A stretch of 64,000 nt of DNA from Kosakonia pseudosacchari (GCF_900184035.1 NZ_FXWP01000009.1:372001-436000); one strand, 5' to 3'. Shown: positions 47,121 to 57,570, counted from the first letter of the stretch. Numbers and translations are program-made. The notes: generated from the letters alone by a model not told the origin.

Positions 47121-49166
47121 CTATTCGCTCAATCCCCGATTTTTCAGCATCGGTTCGATCTCAGGATCGTGACCACGCCACTGGCGGTAAAGCGCGGCCA
47201 GATCTTCACTGTTGCCACGGGATAAAATCGCCTCGCGGAATTTCTGCCCGTTTTCTCGCGTTAACCCGCCCTGCTCCATAAACCACTGGTAACCATCGTC
47301 TGCCAGCATTTGTGTCCACAGATAAGCGTAATAGCCGGCCGCATAACCGCCGCCGAAAATATGGGCAAAATAACTGCTGCGATAACGTGGCGGAACCGCC
47401 GCCAGGTCAAGATGCTCTTTGCGTAGCGCTTGCGCCTCGAAGCTCTCCACATCGCTTACGTTCTCGCCGTCCGCCAGGCCATGCCAGTTCATATCCAGCA
47501 GCGCGGCGCTCAACAGTTCGGTCATGTCGTAACCTTTATTAAACTGCGTGGCGCGTAACATTTTTTCGCGCAGTGCCTCCGGCATCGGCTCGCCGCTTTG
47601 GTAATGGCGGGCATAGCGCGTAAACACCTGCGGCTGGCTGGCCCAATGCTCATTGATTTGCGACGGGAACTCGACAAAATCACGCGGCGTATTGGTGCCG
47701 GAGAGGCTGGCGTAGCGCTGGCTAGCGAACAGCCCATGCAGAGTGTGGCCAAATTCATGGAACAGCGTGATGACGTCATCCCACGAAAGTAACGCCGTTT
47801 GCCCGGCTGCGGGTTTCTGGTAATTGCAGACGTTGTAAATCACCGGTTGTGTGCCGTTGAGTGTTGACTGCTCGACGAAATTGCCCATCCACGCGCCACC
47901 GCTTTTTGAGTCGCGGGCAAAAAAATCACCATAGAACAGCGCTAATCCGGCACCATCAGCATCGAAAATTTCCCATACGCGAACATCCGGGTGATAGACA
48001 GGAATATCAAAGCGTTCAGTAAAGCGAAGGCCAAACAGCTCGCTCGCGGCCCAGAAAACCCCCTCGGTAAGCACGGTATTGAGCGCAAAGTACGGTTTGA
48101 TTTGTGATTCATCCAGTGAATACTTCGCCAGACGCACCTGCTCGGCATAAAACGCCCAATCCCAGGCTTGCGCGGTAAAACCGCCCTGCTGCGTATCGAT
48201 GACCTGCTGGATATCAGCCAGTTCTCGCTCGGCACGGGCACGTGCGGCAGGCGCGATATGGCGCATGAAATCCAGCGCCGCCTGTGGCGTTGCCGCCATC
48301 TGATCGGCAATCTTCCAGCTGGCGAAATCGGCAAAGCCGAGGAGTTTCGCTTGCTTAGCACGTAACTGAACGAGGCGTAACACAATTGCGCGGGTGTCGT
48401 TGGCATCCCCTTTTTGCGTGCGCAACCAGCCCGCGTTAAACAGATTTTCACGCGTCTGGCGATCGCGTAAAGCCGCCAGCGCTGGTTGTTGCGTGGTATT
48501 CAACAACGTCAACAACCAGCGGTTTTCCAGCCCTTTGGCTTTTGCTGCCTCGGCGGCAATCGCTATCTCTTCTGCACTCAAACCATCAAGCTGATGGGCA
48601 TAATCCACCACCAGCCCACCGGCTTTATCCGCCGCCAGCAGACGCTGGTTAAACTGGCTCGTCAAGGTGGCTGATTCGGTGTTCAGCGCTTTCAGCGTCG
48701 CTTTGTCCTGCGCACTCAGGGTTGCGCCCGCCAGCATAAAGCGCTGATAGGTAGTTTCTACCAGACGCAAGGATTCAGCGTCCAGAGAGAGCGCCTCGCG
48801 CTGTTTCCATACCGCTTCCACGCGGGCAAACAGGGCATCGTCGAGATAAATATCGTTCGCCAGCTCAGCAAGCTCGGCAGAAAACGCCTCATCCAGCTGT
48901 TGTAAAAAGTCATTGGTATGGGCCGATGTCATGGCGAAAAAGACGCTGGTGACATACGTCAGTAGCGCGCCGCTGCGCTCCAGGGCCAAAAAGGTATTGT
49001 CAAAATCCGCTGGCGCGGGATTCTGTGTGATAGCGGCGATTTCAGCGCGTTTTTGCCGTACTCCTTCATCAAACGCCGGGCGGTAATGTTCCTGATTAAT
49101 GGCATCAAAAGGCGGCGCCTGGTAAGGCAGTGTGCTGGCAGAAAAGAAAGGATTAGTGACCGACAT
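47121..49166 (-). CDS. dcp: Dcp, peptidyl-dipeptidase
   Basis: 681 residues, the E. coli Dcp length, from ATG at 49166 (GGAGCG upstream). Zinc metallopeptidase of family M3 that removes C-terminal dipeptides. The zinc motif is HEFGHTLHGLF, with the second Glu ligand about 25 residues on (DFVEFPSQINEHW). The PPRYRSSYFAHIFGGGYAAG segment near the end forms the substrate loop. Confidence 0.97.
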   Translation of the reverse strand: MSVTNPFFSASTLPYQAPPFDAINQEHYRPAFDEGVRQKRAEIAAITQNPAPADFDNTFLALERSGALLTYVTSVFFAMTSAHTNDFLQQLDEAFSAELAELANDIYLDDALFARVEAVWKQREALSLDAESLRLVETTYQRFMLAGATLSAQDKATLKALNTESATLTSQFNQRLLAADKAGGLVVDYAHQLDGLSAEEIAIAAEAAKAKGLENRWLLTLLNTTQQPALAALRDRQTRENLFNAGWLRTQKGDANDTRAIVLRLVQLRAKQAKLLGFADFASWKIADQMAATPQAALDFMRHIAPAARARAERELADIQQVIDTQQGGFTAQAWDWAFYAEQVRLAKYSLDESQIKPYFALNTVLTEGVFWAASELFGLRFTERFDIPVYHPDVRVWEIFDADGAGLALFYGDFFARDSKSGGAWMGNFVEQSTLNGTQPVIYNVCNYQKPAAGQTALLSWDDVITLFHEFGHTLHGLFASQRYASLSGTNTPRDFVEFPSQINEHWASQPQVFTRYARHYQSGEPMPEALREKMLRATQFNKGYDMTELLSAALLDMNWHGLADGENVSDVESFEAQALRKEHLDLAAVPPRYRSSYFAHIFGGGYAAGYYAYLWTQMLADDGYQWFMEQGGLTRENGQKFREAILSRGNSEDLAALYRQWRGHDPEIEPMLKNRGLSE

Positions 49167-49352
49167 ATTTCGCTCCTGAATGCGATGGTTCAGATCAGAG
49201 TAGGCATGCGCCGCGCGCATCGCAATCATTTCTCTGCTTTCGCGCATGAGCCGGCGTTTTTTGCCACACTGTATGCGGGATAAGTTGTGTTACCGCTATA
49301 AAGCGGTGCATGCTATGTCGCGACACCACAAAAAGCGTTGAGGAACAGTGAG

Positions 49353-50102
49353 ATGATTATTCTGGTTACCGGGTCTACAGCGGGTTTTGGCGAAGGTATC
49401 ACACGCCGTTTTATTCAGAACGGCCATAAAGTGATTGCCACAGGCCGCCGTCAGGAACGTTTGCAGGAACTGAAGGACGAACTGGGCGACAATCTTTATA
49501 CCGCGCAACTGGACGTGCGTAACCGCGCGGCGATTGAAGAGTTTATCTCTGCGCTGCCTGCCGCGTGGCGCGAGATTGATGTGCTGGTTAACAATGCGGG
49601 TCTGGCATTGGGCCTGGAGCCGGCACATAAAGCAAATGTCGACGACTGGGAAACCATGATCGACACCAACAATAAAGGTCTGGTGTATATGACGCGCGCG
49701 GTGCTGCCGGGCATGGTTGAGCGTAATCGCGGGCATGTGATTAATATCGGTTCCACCGCCGGTAGCTGGCCCTATGCAGGCGGCAACGTTTATGGTGCGA
49801 GCAAAGCCTTTGTGCGGCAATTTAGCCTGAACTTACGTACCGATCTCAGCGGTACCGGCGTGCGCGTGACCAATATTGAGCCGGGCCTGGTGGGCGGCAC
49901 CGAATTTTCGAATGTGCGCTTTAAAGGCGATGACGCGAAAGCCGGGAAAACCTACGAGAACACCACTGCGCTGACGCCGGAAGACGTTACCGAAGCGGTT
50001 TGGTGGGTCGCTACGTTGCCGAAGCATGTCAATATCAATACCCTCGAAATGATGCCCGTCAGCCAGACATATGCGGGTCTTAGCGTCCACCGCGAAGGGT
50101 AA
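49353..50102 (+). CDS. ydfG: YdfG, NADP-dependent 3-hydroxy acid dehydrogenase
   Basis: 249 residues, classical SDR. Nucleotide motif TGSTAGFGEGI, NNAG, and the catalytic Ser-Tyr-Lys (GSTAGSWPYAGGNVYGASKA). E. coli YdfG oxidises L-allo-threonine, L-serine and 3-hydroxypropionate and reduces malonic semialdehyde. GAGGA at 49340-49344 supports the ATG at 49353. Confidence 0.96.
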   Translation: MIILVTGSTAGFGEGITRRFIQNGHKVIATGRRQERLQELKDELGDNLYTAQLDVRNRAAIEEFISALPAAWREIDVLVNNAGLALGLEPAHKANVDDWETMIDTNNKGLVYMTRAVLPGMVERNRGHVINIGSTAGSWPYAGGNVYGASKAFVRQFSLNLRTDLSGTGVRVTNIEPGLVGGTEFSNVRFKGDDAKAGKTYENTTALTPEDVTEAVWWVATLPKHVNINTLEMMPVSQTYAGLSVHREG

Positions 50103-50191
50103 TTTCCGCGCCCGGCCTGCGGGCCGGGTATGGGATGTCCGTTAAATTAATGGTATGGTAGACAGGTTAACCCCTTAAAAAGTAAGAGCGA

Positions 50192-50878
50192 ATGGCCGCT
50201 GAAACGCAACTCAACCCTACACAGCCCGTCAATCAACAAATTTACCGCATTTTACGGCGGGACATAGTCCATTGCCTGATCCCACCGGGCACGCCGTTGT
50301 CGGAAAAAGAGGTGTCGGTGCGTTTTGATGTGTCACGCCAGCCTGTACGCGAAGCCTTTATTAAACTCGCGGAAAACGGCCTGATCCAAATCCGCCCGCA
50401 GCGCGGCAGCTATGTCAATAAAATCTCCATGACGCAGGTACGTAACGGCTGTTTTGTTCGCCAGGCTATTGAATGCGCCGTCGCCCGCCGCGCCGCGACG
50501 ATGATTGATGACAGCGCCTGTTACCAGCTGGAGCAAAACCTTAATCAGCAACGTACCGCGATTGAGCGTAAGCAACTGAATGACTTTTTCGAGCTGGACG
50601 ATAATTTCCACCAGAAGCTGGCGCTCATCGCCGACTGCCAGTTAGCGTGGGACACTATCGAAAATATTAAAGCGACCATCGACCGGGTGCGCTATATGAG
50701 CCTTGATCATGTTTCGCCGCCGGAGATGCTGTTGCGCCAGCATATGGATATTTTCGCCGCGCTGGAAAAACGCGATGCTGACGCCGTTGATCGCGCCATG
50801 ACGCTGCATTTGCAGGAAATCAGCGAGTCAGTAAAAACTATTCGCCAGGAAAACCGCGACTGGTTCAGCGAAGAGTAA
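50192..50878 (+). CDS. rspR: RspR (YdfH), GntR/FadR-type repressor
   Basis: 228 residues, the E. coli length. GntR HTH at the N-terminus ([23 protein letters not shown]) and an FCD ligand domain with metal-type histidines ([18 protein letters not shown]). In E. coli it represses rspAB. No rspAB is in this window, so its target here is open; the nearby ydfI is a candidate. Confidence 0.93.
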   Translation: MAAETQLNPTQPVNQQIYRILRRDIVHCLIPPGTPLSEKEVSVRFDVSRQPVREAFIKLAENGLIQIRPQRGSYVNKISMTQVRNGCFVRQAIECAVARRAATMIDDSACYQLEQNLNQQRTAIERKQLNDFFELDDNFHQKLALIADCQLAWDTIENIKATIDRVRYMSLDHVSPPEMLLRQHMDIFAALEKRDADAVDRAMTLHLQEISESVKTIRQENRDWFSEE

Positions 50879-50931
50879 TCTTTCCCCCCTTCTTATCTCC
50901 GCCGGGTCACATTTTTTTCACGCAAAAAAGT

Positions 50932-50945
50932 GTGACTTTGATCAA
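50932..50945 (+). promoter_or_regulatory. FNR-like site upstream of ydfZ
   Basis: GTGAC-TTTG-ATCAA against the FNR consensus TTGAT-N4-ATCAA: right half perfect, left half 3/5. A TATTTA -10 candidate is at 50973-50978. E. coli ydfZ is strongly FNR-activated. The same stretch also resembles a CRP half-site (TGTGA). Confidence 0.5.
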
Positions 50946-51047
50946 AAACAAAAACTCATGAGCTCAGGGGCGTATTTATAAGGCGTCCATTTCGGGGACA
51001 TCTTCTGCCCCGTTTCGTTTTGCGGATTTCAATAAGGAGAAACCACC

Positions 51048-51251
51048 ATGATGACGTATGATCGTAACCGTAACGCTATCACCACCGGCACGCGCGTGAT
51101 GATTAATGGCACTGGCCGCACCGGCAAAATCGTCGCCATTCACGCCGAGGGGTTAACCCCCGCACAGCTGCGCCGCAGCAAAACGGTGGAAGTGGAAGGC
51201 TGTGAAGGTAAATTCGAACCGGTTGAACTGATTCGTCTTGGTTTGCACTAA
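51048..51251 (+). CDS. ydfZ: YdfZ, small selenium-binding protein
   Basis: 67 residues, same length as E. coli YdfZ, with [20 protein letters not shown] and [20 protein letters not shown]. The single Cys is the site reported to bind selenium in E. coli. A long leader with an FNR-like site fits anaerobic induction. Confidence 0.92.
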   Translation: MMTYDRNRNAITTGTRVMINGTGRTGKIVAIHAEGLTPAQLRRSKTVEVEGCEGKFEPVELIRLGLH

Positions 51252-51277
51252 GCAGTTAGAAAGAGTGTGGTGAAAAA

Positions 51278-51299
51278 GAATGCCGCCGTGGCGGCATTC
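51278..51299 (-). terminator. Terminator between ydfZ and ydfI
   Basis: GAATGCCGCC (51278-51287) / GGCGGCATTC (51290-51299), a perfect 10-bp stem. On the minus strand it is followed by five T, so it terminates ydfI; it may also stop ydfZ. Confidence 0.88.
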
Positions 51300-51328
51300 A
51301 CTGTTTCTATTACGTTTAAGATTTGTAG

Positions 51329-52804
51329 TTAACGTGCTGCGGCGTACTGCGCCACCGTGGCTTTCGCGCCTTTCTCCAGCAACGTCAGATAGGCTTTTTT
51401 CACCTGAGCCACAAAGGTCGCATCTTCCGGCAATTCATTGCCAAAAATCGCCTCAATTCCAAGCAATGCCTGCACACGGGCTTCACCTTGCGCGCTGCTG
51501 TTAACCGCGTTCTGAATCACTACCAGCAACGGATCGCACACTTCAATCGCTTGTCCCTGCTCGTCGACGCCGCCGACATAGCGCATCCAGCCGGCAATGC
51601 CCAGCGCCAGCAGGGAGAAATCGCTTTGATGCACTAAATGCCAGCGCACGGAATCCAGCATACGTTGTGGCAGCTTCTGACTACCGTCCATCGCGATCTG
51701 CCAGGTGCGGTGACGCAACGCGGTATTGCTGTAACGCGCAATCAGCAGATTGGCGTAATGCGCCAGATCCACGCCCTGCACTTTCAGCGTTGGCGCCTGC
51801 TCTTTCAACATCAACGCGTGCGCGGCGCGACGGTAATTCTCGTCTTCCATGCACTCATTAATATGCTGATAACCCGCCAGATAACCCAGATACGCCAGGA
51901 AGGAGTGGCTGCCGTTCAACATGCGCAGTTTCATCTCTTCAAACGGCACAACATCAGCTACCAGCTCGGCGCCAGCTTTTTCCCACGCCGGACGACCCGC
52001 CACAAAATTGTCTTCAATCACCCACTGGCGGAACGGCTCACAGGCCACACCCGCAGGGTCGCGCACACCGGTCAGTTGCTCGATTTTATCCAGCGTTTCG
52101 GCGGTCACCGCCGGAACAATTCTGTCTACCATGGTTGACGGGAACGTCACATTGGCTTCAATCCAGTCACCCAATTCTGCGCTCACCGCCCGCGCGTAAG
52201 CGCAGACCACATTGCGGGTGACATGGCCATTTTCCGGCATGTTGTCGCAGGACATCACACTGAACGCCGGTAATCCGGCGGCTTTACGGCGCGCTAACGC
52301 TTCGACAATCACACCTGCCGCTGATTTCGGCTGATGGGGATTTTGCAGGTCGCCAACAATTAATGGGTGATCGAGCATCAGTTTGCCGGTTGCCGGAGAG
52401 TGGCAATAGCCTTTCTCGGTGATGGTCAGCGAAACAATGGCAACCTGCGGTTCGCACATAGCGGCGAGTACGGTTTCCAGGCCATCCACCTGTGCGTGCA
52501 GTGCGCGTTTCGCGACGCCAACCACACGCGCAGTCCACGCGTCGGCTGACATTTCCGCCACGGTATAGAGATTATCCTGCAACTTGAGATCGGCAATTTG
52601 CTGCTCACCGCCAATCAAATTGACCTCGCAATAGCCCCAGTCACTGCCATGCTCTGCGGCAAGAATATCGGCATAAACTGACTGATGCGCGCGATGAAAC
52701 GCGCCAAAACCGAGATGCACAATGCGCGCAACCAGTTTGTTACGGTCATAAGTGGGTAACGTGGCTTTCGCCGTTAACAGCCTGTTTTCCATGGTGAGAC
52801 TCAT
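51329..52804 (-). CDS. ydfI: YdfI, mannitol dehydrogenase-family oxidoreductase
   Basis: 491 residues (487 if the ATG at 52792 is used). Related to fructuronate reductase Uxu[42 protein letters not shown] and [15 protein letters not shown]. Probable substrate a hexuronate- or polyol-derived acid; E. coli YdfI is reported to act as a mannonate oxidoreductase. Its genomic partner here is rspR and not rspAB. Confidence 0.93.
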   Translation of the reverse strand: MSLTMENRLLTAKATLPTYDRNKLVARIVHLGFGAFHRAHQSVYADILAAEHGSDWGYCEVNLIGGEQQIADLKLQDNLYTVAEMSADAWTARVVGVAKRALHAQVDGLETVLAAMCEPQVAIVSLTITEKGYCHSPATGKLMLDHPLIVGDLQNPHQPKSAAGVIVEALARRKAAGLPAFSVMSCDNMPENGHVTRNVVCAYARAVSAELGDWIEANVTFPSTMVDRIVPAVTAETLDKIEQLTGVRDPAGVACEPFRQWVIEDNFVAGRPAWEKAGAELVADVVPFEEMKLRMLNGSHSFLAYLGYLAGYQHINECMEDENYRRAAHALMLKEQAPTLKVQGVDLAHYANLLIARYSNTALRHRTWQIAMDGSQKLPQRMLDSVRWHLVHQSDFSLLALGIAGWMRYVGGVDEQGQAIEVCDPLLVVIQNAVNSSAQGEARVQALLGIEAIFGNELPEDATFVAQVKKAYLTLLEKGAKATVAQYAAAR

Positions 52805-53307
52805 CTTATTAAGTGAAACAGTGGTTCAATAGATTACGGACTGCGGTAAACCAGACTATGATTTGCGACAGGATTTGCGGACTACACTAACTAGAATGGT
52901 AACTAAATGTGTCAAAATCGACATGCTTAATTTTGCGGTTAGACAAAGAGTGCATTCAGCGTGAATGGGATGAGTTGACGTGATGGCGCAGGCTGCGCGG
53001 CAACGTTGGGGAAATGTTTAAAAAGTGATACCAACGCGCATGCAAGTAATGCGTATTAATGTGCAAAGAGGAAATATTAATCCGTTAGCAGGCAGCGGGC
53101 ATCATCTTAAAAGACCTACTGAATCGACGATATTGGAGAAATTCCCGCCGGGTCAAAACTTGCCACCGCCCCCCACGTTCTTCAGAAGCGCCATGCGCCT
53201 GAGGCAGTTTCGCGAGCGCGATATTGATCAAACCGGAAATCATCGCCAGAAACAAAAACGGCTAAGAACAGTGAATCAGTCACACTTTGTGCCGAAAACG
53301 ACGCACA
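52805..53307. other. Intergenic stretch at the missing ydfJ-rspBA locus
   Basis: About 500 bp with no supported gene, in the place where E. coli has ydfJ, rspB and rspA. A short minus-strand frame near 53100-53270 has a hydrophobic stretch (PFLFLAMISGLINIALAKLP) but no start or domain; I could not match it to ydfJ or rspAB. The ydfI promoter must lie at the left end. Confidence 0.5.
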
Positions 53308-53634
53308 CTACGCGCGTCCCCAGCCAGCAACAATGATCAACATCCCGCACAGAGCGATGAGCGCCCCGAGCCAGTCGTAAACGCTGAGTTTTACGCCATC
53401 GACCACACGTAGCCAAATCAATGCGGTGCACACATATACGCCACCGTAAGCCGCGTAAACGCGCCCGCTGGCCGCCGGGTGCAGCGTTAGCAGCCACACG
53501 AACATTGCCAGCGCAAGCGCAGCGGGAATAAGCAACAGTGGTGTAGCGCCGCGTTTTAGCCACAGCCAGGGTAAAAAACAACCGACGATTTCACACAGCG
53601 CAGTGGCAAAGAACAGGAGTGTTGTTTTCAGCAT
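53308..53634 (-). CDS. ynfA: YnfA, UPF0060 membrane protein
   Basis: 108 residues, four transmembrane helices, the E. coli length with ATG at 53634. [28 protein letters not shown] is nearly invariant in the family. SMR-related; export of dyes or disinfectants has been reported for Shigella YnfA. Confidence 0.95.
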   Translation of the reverse strand: MLKTTLLFFATALCEIVGCFLPWLWLKRGATPLLLIPAALALAMFVWLLTLHPAASGRVYAAYGGVYVCTALIWLRVVDGVKLSVYDWLGALIALCGMLIIVAGWGRA

Positions 53635-53782
53635 CAGCGGCACGTTGATTCAAACTTGGTTGAACTATCATACCGGATAATGCTCTGAGAGTGAGCCCCG
53701 GCTGGCTATCCCGTGTGGCTGAGATCGCATAGAATAGAGTGATACGGGCATCTTGTTTCTCCCTCAAATTAAGGAAATCGCA

Positions 53783-54121
53783 ATGACTAAAACACTTAGC
53801 AAACGCCTGTGCCTCACCGCAATGCTGACGCTGGGTGCCATCGTGTACACCACCTCCGCACTGGCTGAAACCAACCGTCTGGTGATTGAATCCGGCGATA
53901 ACGCGCAAAGCCGCCAATCCGCAGCGATGGAAAAAGAGCAATGGAATGACACTCGCAGCCTGCGCAACAAAGTGAACAAGCGCGTGGAAAAAGAGTGGGA
54001 TAAAACCGATGTCGCGTTTGATGCGCAGGACAAATGCCAGAAAAGCAGCAATCTCAACGCCTACTGGGAACCCAACACCCTGCGTTGCCTGGATCGCCGC
54101 ACCGGACAGCAAATTCGCTAA
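53783..54121 (+). CDS. ynfB: YnfB, DUF1283 periplasmic protein
   Basis: 112 residues with a signal peptide ([20 protein letters not shown], cleavage after ALA). Two cysteines (KCQKSSN and RCLDR) could form a disulfide. Function unknown; same place as in E. coli. Confidence 0.93.
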   Translation: MTKTLSKRLCLTAMLTLGAIVYTTSALAETNRLVIESGDNAQSRQSAAMEKEQWNDTRSLRNKVNKRVEKEWDKTDVAFDAQDKCQKSSNLNAYWEPNTLRCLDRRTGQQIR

Positions 54122-54128
54122 CCGCCCT

Positions 54129-54150
54129 CGGGCGCTTGTGCGCCCGATTT
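54129..54150 (+). terminator. Hairpin between ynfB and speG
   Basis: CGGGCGC (54129-54135) / GCGCCCG (54140-54146), loop TTGT, followed by ATTT. It probably attenuates read-through from ynfB into speG. Confidence 0.6.
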
Positions 54151-54173
54151 CCGCTTAAGTAAAAGGACTTTTC

Positions 54174-54734
54174 ATGAGTGACGCTTACACCGTCCGCCTG
54201 CGCCCGCTCGAACGAGAGGATTTGCGCTTCGTTCACCAACTGGATAATAACGCCAGCGTCATGCGTTACTGGTTTGAAGAACCCTACGAAGCCTTCGTTG
54301 AACTTTCTGACCTGTATGACAAGCATATTCACGATCAAAGCGAACGCCGTTTCGTCGTCGAGTGCGATGGCGAAAAAGCCGGATTAGTCGAGCTGGTCGA
54401 AATCAACCACGTTCACCGCCGCGCAGAGTTTCAGATAATCATCTCTCCGGAATATCAGGGCAAAGGGCTGGCATCAAAAGCCGCGAAGCTGGCGATGGAT
54501 TACGGCTTTACAGTGCTGAACCTGTACAAGCTCTATCTGATTGTTGATAAAGAGAATGAAAAAGCGATTCACATTTACCGCAAGCTGGGGTTTATGGTCG
54601 AAGGTGAATTAATCCATGAGTTCTTTATTAACGGTGAGTACCGCAACACCATTCGCATGTGTATTTTTCAGCAGCAGTACCTTGAAAACCACAAAACAAG
54701 CGGCCCGACGCTACTGAAACCCACCGCGCAATAA
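54174..54734 (+). CDS. speG: SpeG, spermidine N1-acetyltransferase
   Basis: 186 residues, GNAT fold, almost the same as E. coli SpeG over its length ([40 protein letters not shown]). Acetylates spermidine and spermine with acetyl-CoA. The stop lies within a perfect 9-bp inverted repeat (54721-54729 / 54736-54744) that separates it from convergent ynfC. Confidence 0.97.
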   Translation: MSDAYTVRLRPLEREDLRFVHQLDNNASVMRYWFEEPYEAFVELSDLYDKHIHDQSERRFVVECDGEKAGLVELVEINHVHRRAEFQIIISPEYQGKGLASKAAKLAMDYGFTVLNLYKLYLIVDKENEKAIHIYRKLGFMVEGELIHEFFINGEYRNTIRMCIFQQQYLENHKTSGPTLLKPTAQ

Positions 54735-54744
54735 AGCGCGGTGG
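54721..54744. terminator. Inverted repeat across the speG stop
   Basis: CCACCGCGC (54721-54729) / GCGCGGTGG (54736-54744), perfect, loop AATAAA that contains the TAA stop. Between convergent speG and ynfC; no T tract, so its role as a terminator is a guess. Confidence 0.4.
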
Positions 54745-54753
54745 TCAGCGGCA

Positions 54754-55476
54754 TCAATAATACTCGATGGTGTTTTTGATGCTGTATTTATGCGTCACCT
54801 GTGGCGTAACACTTTCATCCACAATCTCCAGGCTGCAACTCACCGGGTTATCATGGCTGTCGTATTCACAGGCCTGTTTCACATTGCCCAGCGGCTTATC
54901 ATTCAGCGTGCTGACAGAAGTGTAATCGAGCTTTTTGCGCTTATCTTTCGAAGGCGTAGATATGACAGATAACGTCGCATCTTTCGATGTCGTGGTTTTT
55001 CCCAGCGGATACCCTTCATCGTCATAGCGGTATTTGACCTCTATCTCCTTGCCGGTTGCGCGAACCACAAATCCATTATCGTCGGTATCCCAGGTCACGC
55101 CCGCTGCCGGGAACTCTGCCAGTTGGCATTTGCCCTGCAAACGCAGACGTTTTTCCTTCGATTCCGCCTCGACATAGTAGTTGGCATCCAGCACCAGCGA
55201 CACGCCACTGTTGTTTTCCAGATCGTGCAGTTCAAGCGTATCGAAACATCCCTCTTTCGACATCGTTCCGCTAACGCGTTTGGTGACTTCACCTTTATCG
55301 TTAAGCAACGTCTGGCTGAAATCTTTAACCGGGCCACGTAACGGATCAAAATCGAATTCATTCGAGAAGCTAGCCATTTCCGGCGTGAATGAAACGGGTC
55401 CCTTCGGCTTATCACATCCGGCAAGCGCCACCGCCAGAGAGATAAGTAACAGCTGTTTTTTCAATGGGTTCACCAC
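54754..55476 (-). CDS. ynfC: YnfC lipoprotein
   Basis: About 240 residues from the GTG at 55476; a TTG at 55464 gives a neater signal (KKQLLLISLAVALAGC, lipobox LAGC). The mature part matches E. coli YnfC (FTPEMASFSNEFDFDPLRGP). Function unknown. The exact start is open. Confidence 0.92.
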   Translation of the reverse strand: MVNPLKKQLLLISLAVALAGCDKPKGPVSFTPEMASFSNEFDFDPLRGPVKDFSQTLLNDKGEVTKRVSGTMSKEGCFDTLELHDLENNSGVSLVLDANYYVEAESKEKRLRLQGKCQLAEFPAAGVTWDTDDNGFVVRATGKEIEVKYRYDDEGYPLGKTTTSKDATLSVISTPSKDKRKKLDYTSVSTLNDKPLGNVKQACEYDSHDNPVSCSLEIVDESVTPQVTHKYSIKNTIEYY

Positions 55477-55543
55477 ATTCTTCTTTTGTAATGCGCTTAT
55501 ATTAGCAAAAGCTTTATAACTTAGGGCAATGACTTCTTTGTGG

Positions 55544-56170
55544 CTATGCCTGGTGACTGAGGAGTAACAACAACGAATAACCTGCGCCGCTCACGCCTGT
55601 TAGCAATAAAATCAACGATGAGAAGGCAGCGAAACGACCACTTTGCCTTGTCGGCAACCAGCGTTTGACGGCCAGGATATAGAGCGTTAAGACACTACAA
55701 TCCAGCACCGCCCAGATGGCAGTAAGCAACATGATGCTGGCGGAGAAATCGCCGGTAATGCCGGTAAACTGTGGGAAAAAAGCGATAAAAAACAGAATAT
55801 CCTTGGGATTAGCGATAGCCGTCATAAAGCCCGCAACAAACCCGCCTTGCCCGCCATTTCGGGACATCTCGTTGCTTTTTTCTTGCCGCAAGACGCGTAA
55901 TGCCTGTACCGCGCTAATCGCAATAAAGAGCGAACCCGCCAGCCCTACCAGATTTAGTAGCCAGGCCGAGATCGTCACAACGCCCGCCAGCGTTAACCCC
56001 GCCAGCGCAATTAATACCAGTGATGCCAGATTCGTGCCTGCCAGTGTTAAAAACGCGCGCGCGTGGTTGCCCCGCGCTGCCGCCGCGCACACCAGCGCCA
56101 CCACAGGCCCGGGCGTTGCCAGCAACGTCAGTACCACACCGGTGTAGGTTCCCAGCAGCACCACATTCAT
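55544..56170 (-). CDS. LysE/RhtB-family exporter
   Basis: 208 residues, six hydrophobic segments, with the RhtB signature TPGPVVALVCAAAARG and the ANPKDILFFIAFFPQF segment. Exports amino acids or analogues by homology; the substrate is unknown. GAGGATGGG precedes the ATG at 56170. Divergent from a LysR regulator; the pair is additional to the E. coli order between ynfC and ynfD. Confidence 0.87.
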   Translation of the reverse strand: MNVVLLGTYTGVVLTLLATPGPVVALVCAAAARGNHARAFLTLAGTNLASLVLIALAGLTLAGVVTISAWLLNLVGLAGSLFIAISAVQALRVLRQEKSNEMSRNGGQGGFVAGFMTAIANPKDILFFIAFFPQFTGITGDFSASIMLLTAIWAVLDCSVLTLYILAVKRWLPTRQSGRFAAFSSLILLLTGVSGAGYSLLLLLSHQA

Positions 56171-56266
56171 TGATCCCATCCTCAATTATTTAATGACGGA
56201 GTATCGCCAGAAAGCGCGGGCCTGAAAAACGAGTTAAACTGCCGTTCGCTATGCAAAAAACTCACA

Positions 56267-57199
56267 ATGGATAACGAACGGATGAACCAAAACCTGCCGC
56301 CACTGTATGCATTACGGGCATTTACCGTTGCCGCGCAAATGGCATCCTTTAGCCAGGCGGCCCTTTTTCTCAACGTCACACCTGGTGCGGTAAGCCGCCA
56401 TATTCGCACTCTTGAAGAGTGGTTTGGGTGCCGTTTGTTTCAACGCCATGGCCCGAAAATTACACTGACTGAAGCAGGAAGCCAGTTGGCTGTTCGTTTA
56501 CAGGATGGTTTTTTGCAGCTGGAAAATGCCTGCCAGACACTGCGCAGCCACCAGCATCAATTGCGGCTCAAAGCCCCGTCAACGCTGACAATGCGCTGGT
56601 TGTTAGAGGTGTTAGCCGCCTTTCGCCAGCAGCACAGCACGCCGCAGGTGGAGATCAGCAGTGTGTGGATGGATATCGACACCGTCGATTTCCGCGCAGA
56701 ACCCTTCGATTGCGCCATCCTGCTCGGCAACGGCCATTTTGGTGAGTACACGCAAAGCCTGCGCTTATTTGATGAGTGGTTGATCCCGCTTTGTGCCCCG
56801 GCGCTTAAAGCGCTGGCGCAACGCGATCTGAGCAGTTGCACCTTAATTCACCCGTCGCGCGATCGCCGCGACTGGCGGCGCTGGCAGGCCGGGAGTGGTT
56901 TATTTCCCGCGCTCGCCCTTGGCGGCGGCGCGGTTTTTGACACCCTGGAACAAGCCTACCAGGCAGCAATCGGTGGTCATGGCGTGGCGGTCGGCGATCT
57001 GCTGCTTAGCCTGCCCGCGCTGGCGCAACATCTGCTAACGCTGCCCTTCCCGCAAGCAATAAGCACTGGCGACAGTTACTGGCTGGTGTGGCCAAAAGAT
57101 TCGCCGCGCAAAAAGAATATCGACCGTCTTGGCGAATTCCTTTGCGGCCTCGTACCGGTCGATTTCCCGCCACAGGTGGAATTATTAAAACAGCGATAG
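56267..57199 (+). CDS. LysR-family (GcvA-type) regulator
   Basis: 310 residues. HTH MASFSQAALFLNVTPGAVSRHIRTLEEWF and a GcvA-like inducer domain (GAVFDTLEQAYQAAIGGHGVAVGD). The ATG at 56282 is an alternative. Divergent from the LysE exporter 96 bp away, its probable target. Confidence 0.88.
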   Translation: MDNERMNQNLPPLYALRAFTVAAQMASFSQAALFLNVTPGAVSRHIRTLEEWFGCRLFQRHGPKITLTEAGSQLAVRLQDGFLQLENACQTLRSHQHQLRLKAPSTLTMRWLLEVLAAFRQQHSTPQVEISSVWMDIDTVDFRAEPFDCAILLGNGHFGEYTQSLRLFDEWLIPLCAPALKALAQRDLSSCTLIHPSRDRRDWRRWQAGSGLFPALALGGGAVFDTLEQAYQAAIGGHGVAVGDLLLSLPALAQHLLTLPFPQAISTGDSYWLVWPKDSPRKKNIDRLGEFLCGLVPVDFPPQVELLKQR

Positions 57200-57285
57200 C
57201 GGCTTATTCAGATGATTCAGATATTTACCTTTTGCGGCCATCTCAGGTGCTAAGCTTACAGCGGGCAAAACAGAAGGAGACGAGG

Positions 57286-57567
57286 ATGCACTATTCACGT
57301 TGGCTTTGCGCATTACTGCTGGTGGGTTCGGTACCGGCGTTCGCCGCACCGGATTCCTGCGAGCGGGTAAAAACCGATATTCAGCAACGTATTATCAATA
57401 ATGGCGTGCCGGAAACGGGATTCACGCTAACCGTCGTGCCAAATGATCAGGCTGACCGGGCGGGTTCGCAGGTCGTCGGTCATTGCGCCAATGACAGCTA
57501 TAAAATTCTCTACACCCGCAACAGCGGTGCTGCTCAGCAGAGCGAAGAAAGCGCCGGCACGCAGTAA
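57286..57567 (+). CDS. ynfD: YnfD, DUF1161 periplasmic protein
   Basis: 93 residues, signal peptide MHYSRWLCALLLVGSVPAFA, mature part with CERVKTDIQQRIINNGVPET and VVGHCANDSYKILYTR. Two Cys could form a disulfide. Function unknown. AAGGAG at 57274-57279. Confidence 0.9.
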   Translation: MHYSRWLCALLLVGSVPAFAAPDSCERVKTDIQQRIINNGVPETGFTLTVVPNDQADRAGSQVVGHCANDSYKILYTRNSGAAQQSEESAGTQ

Positions 57568-57570
57568 CTA

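Noticed and set aside
53025..53336. 103-codon plus-strand frame before ynfA
   Set aside because: Composition is random-like, it overlaps the 3' end of ynfA, and there is no ribosome site.
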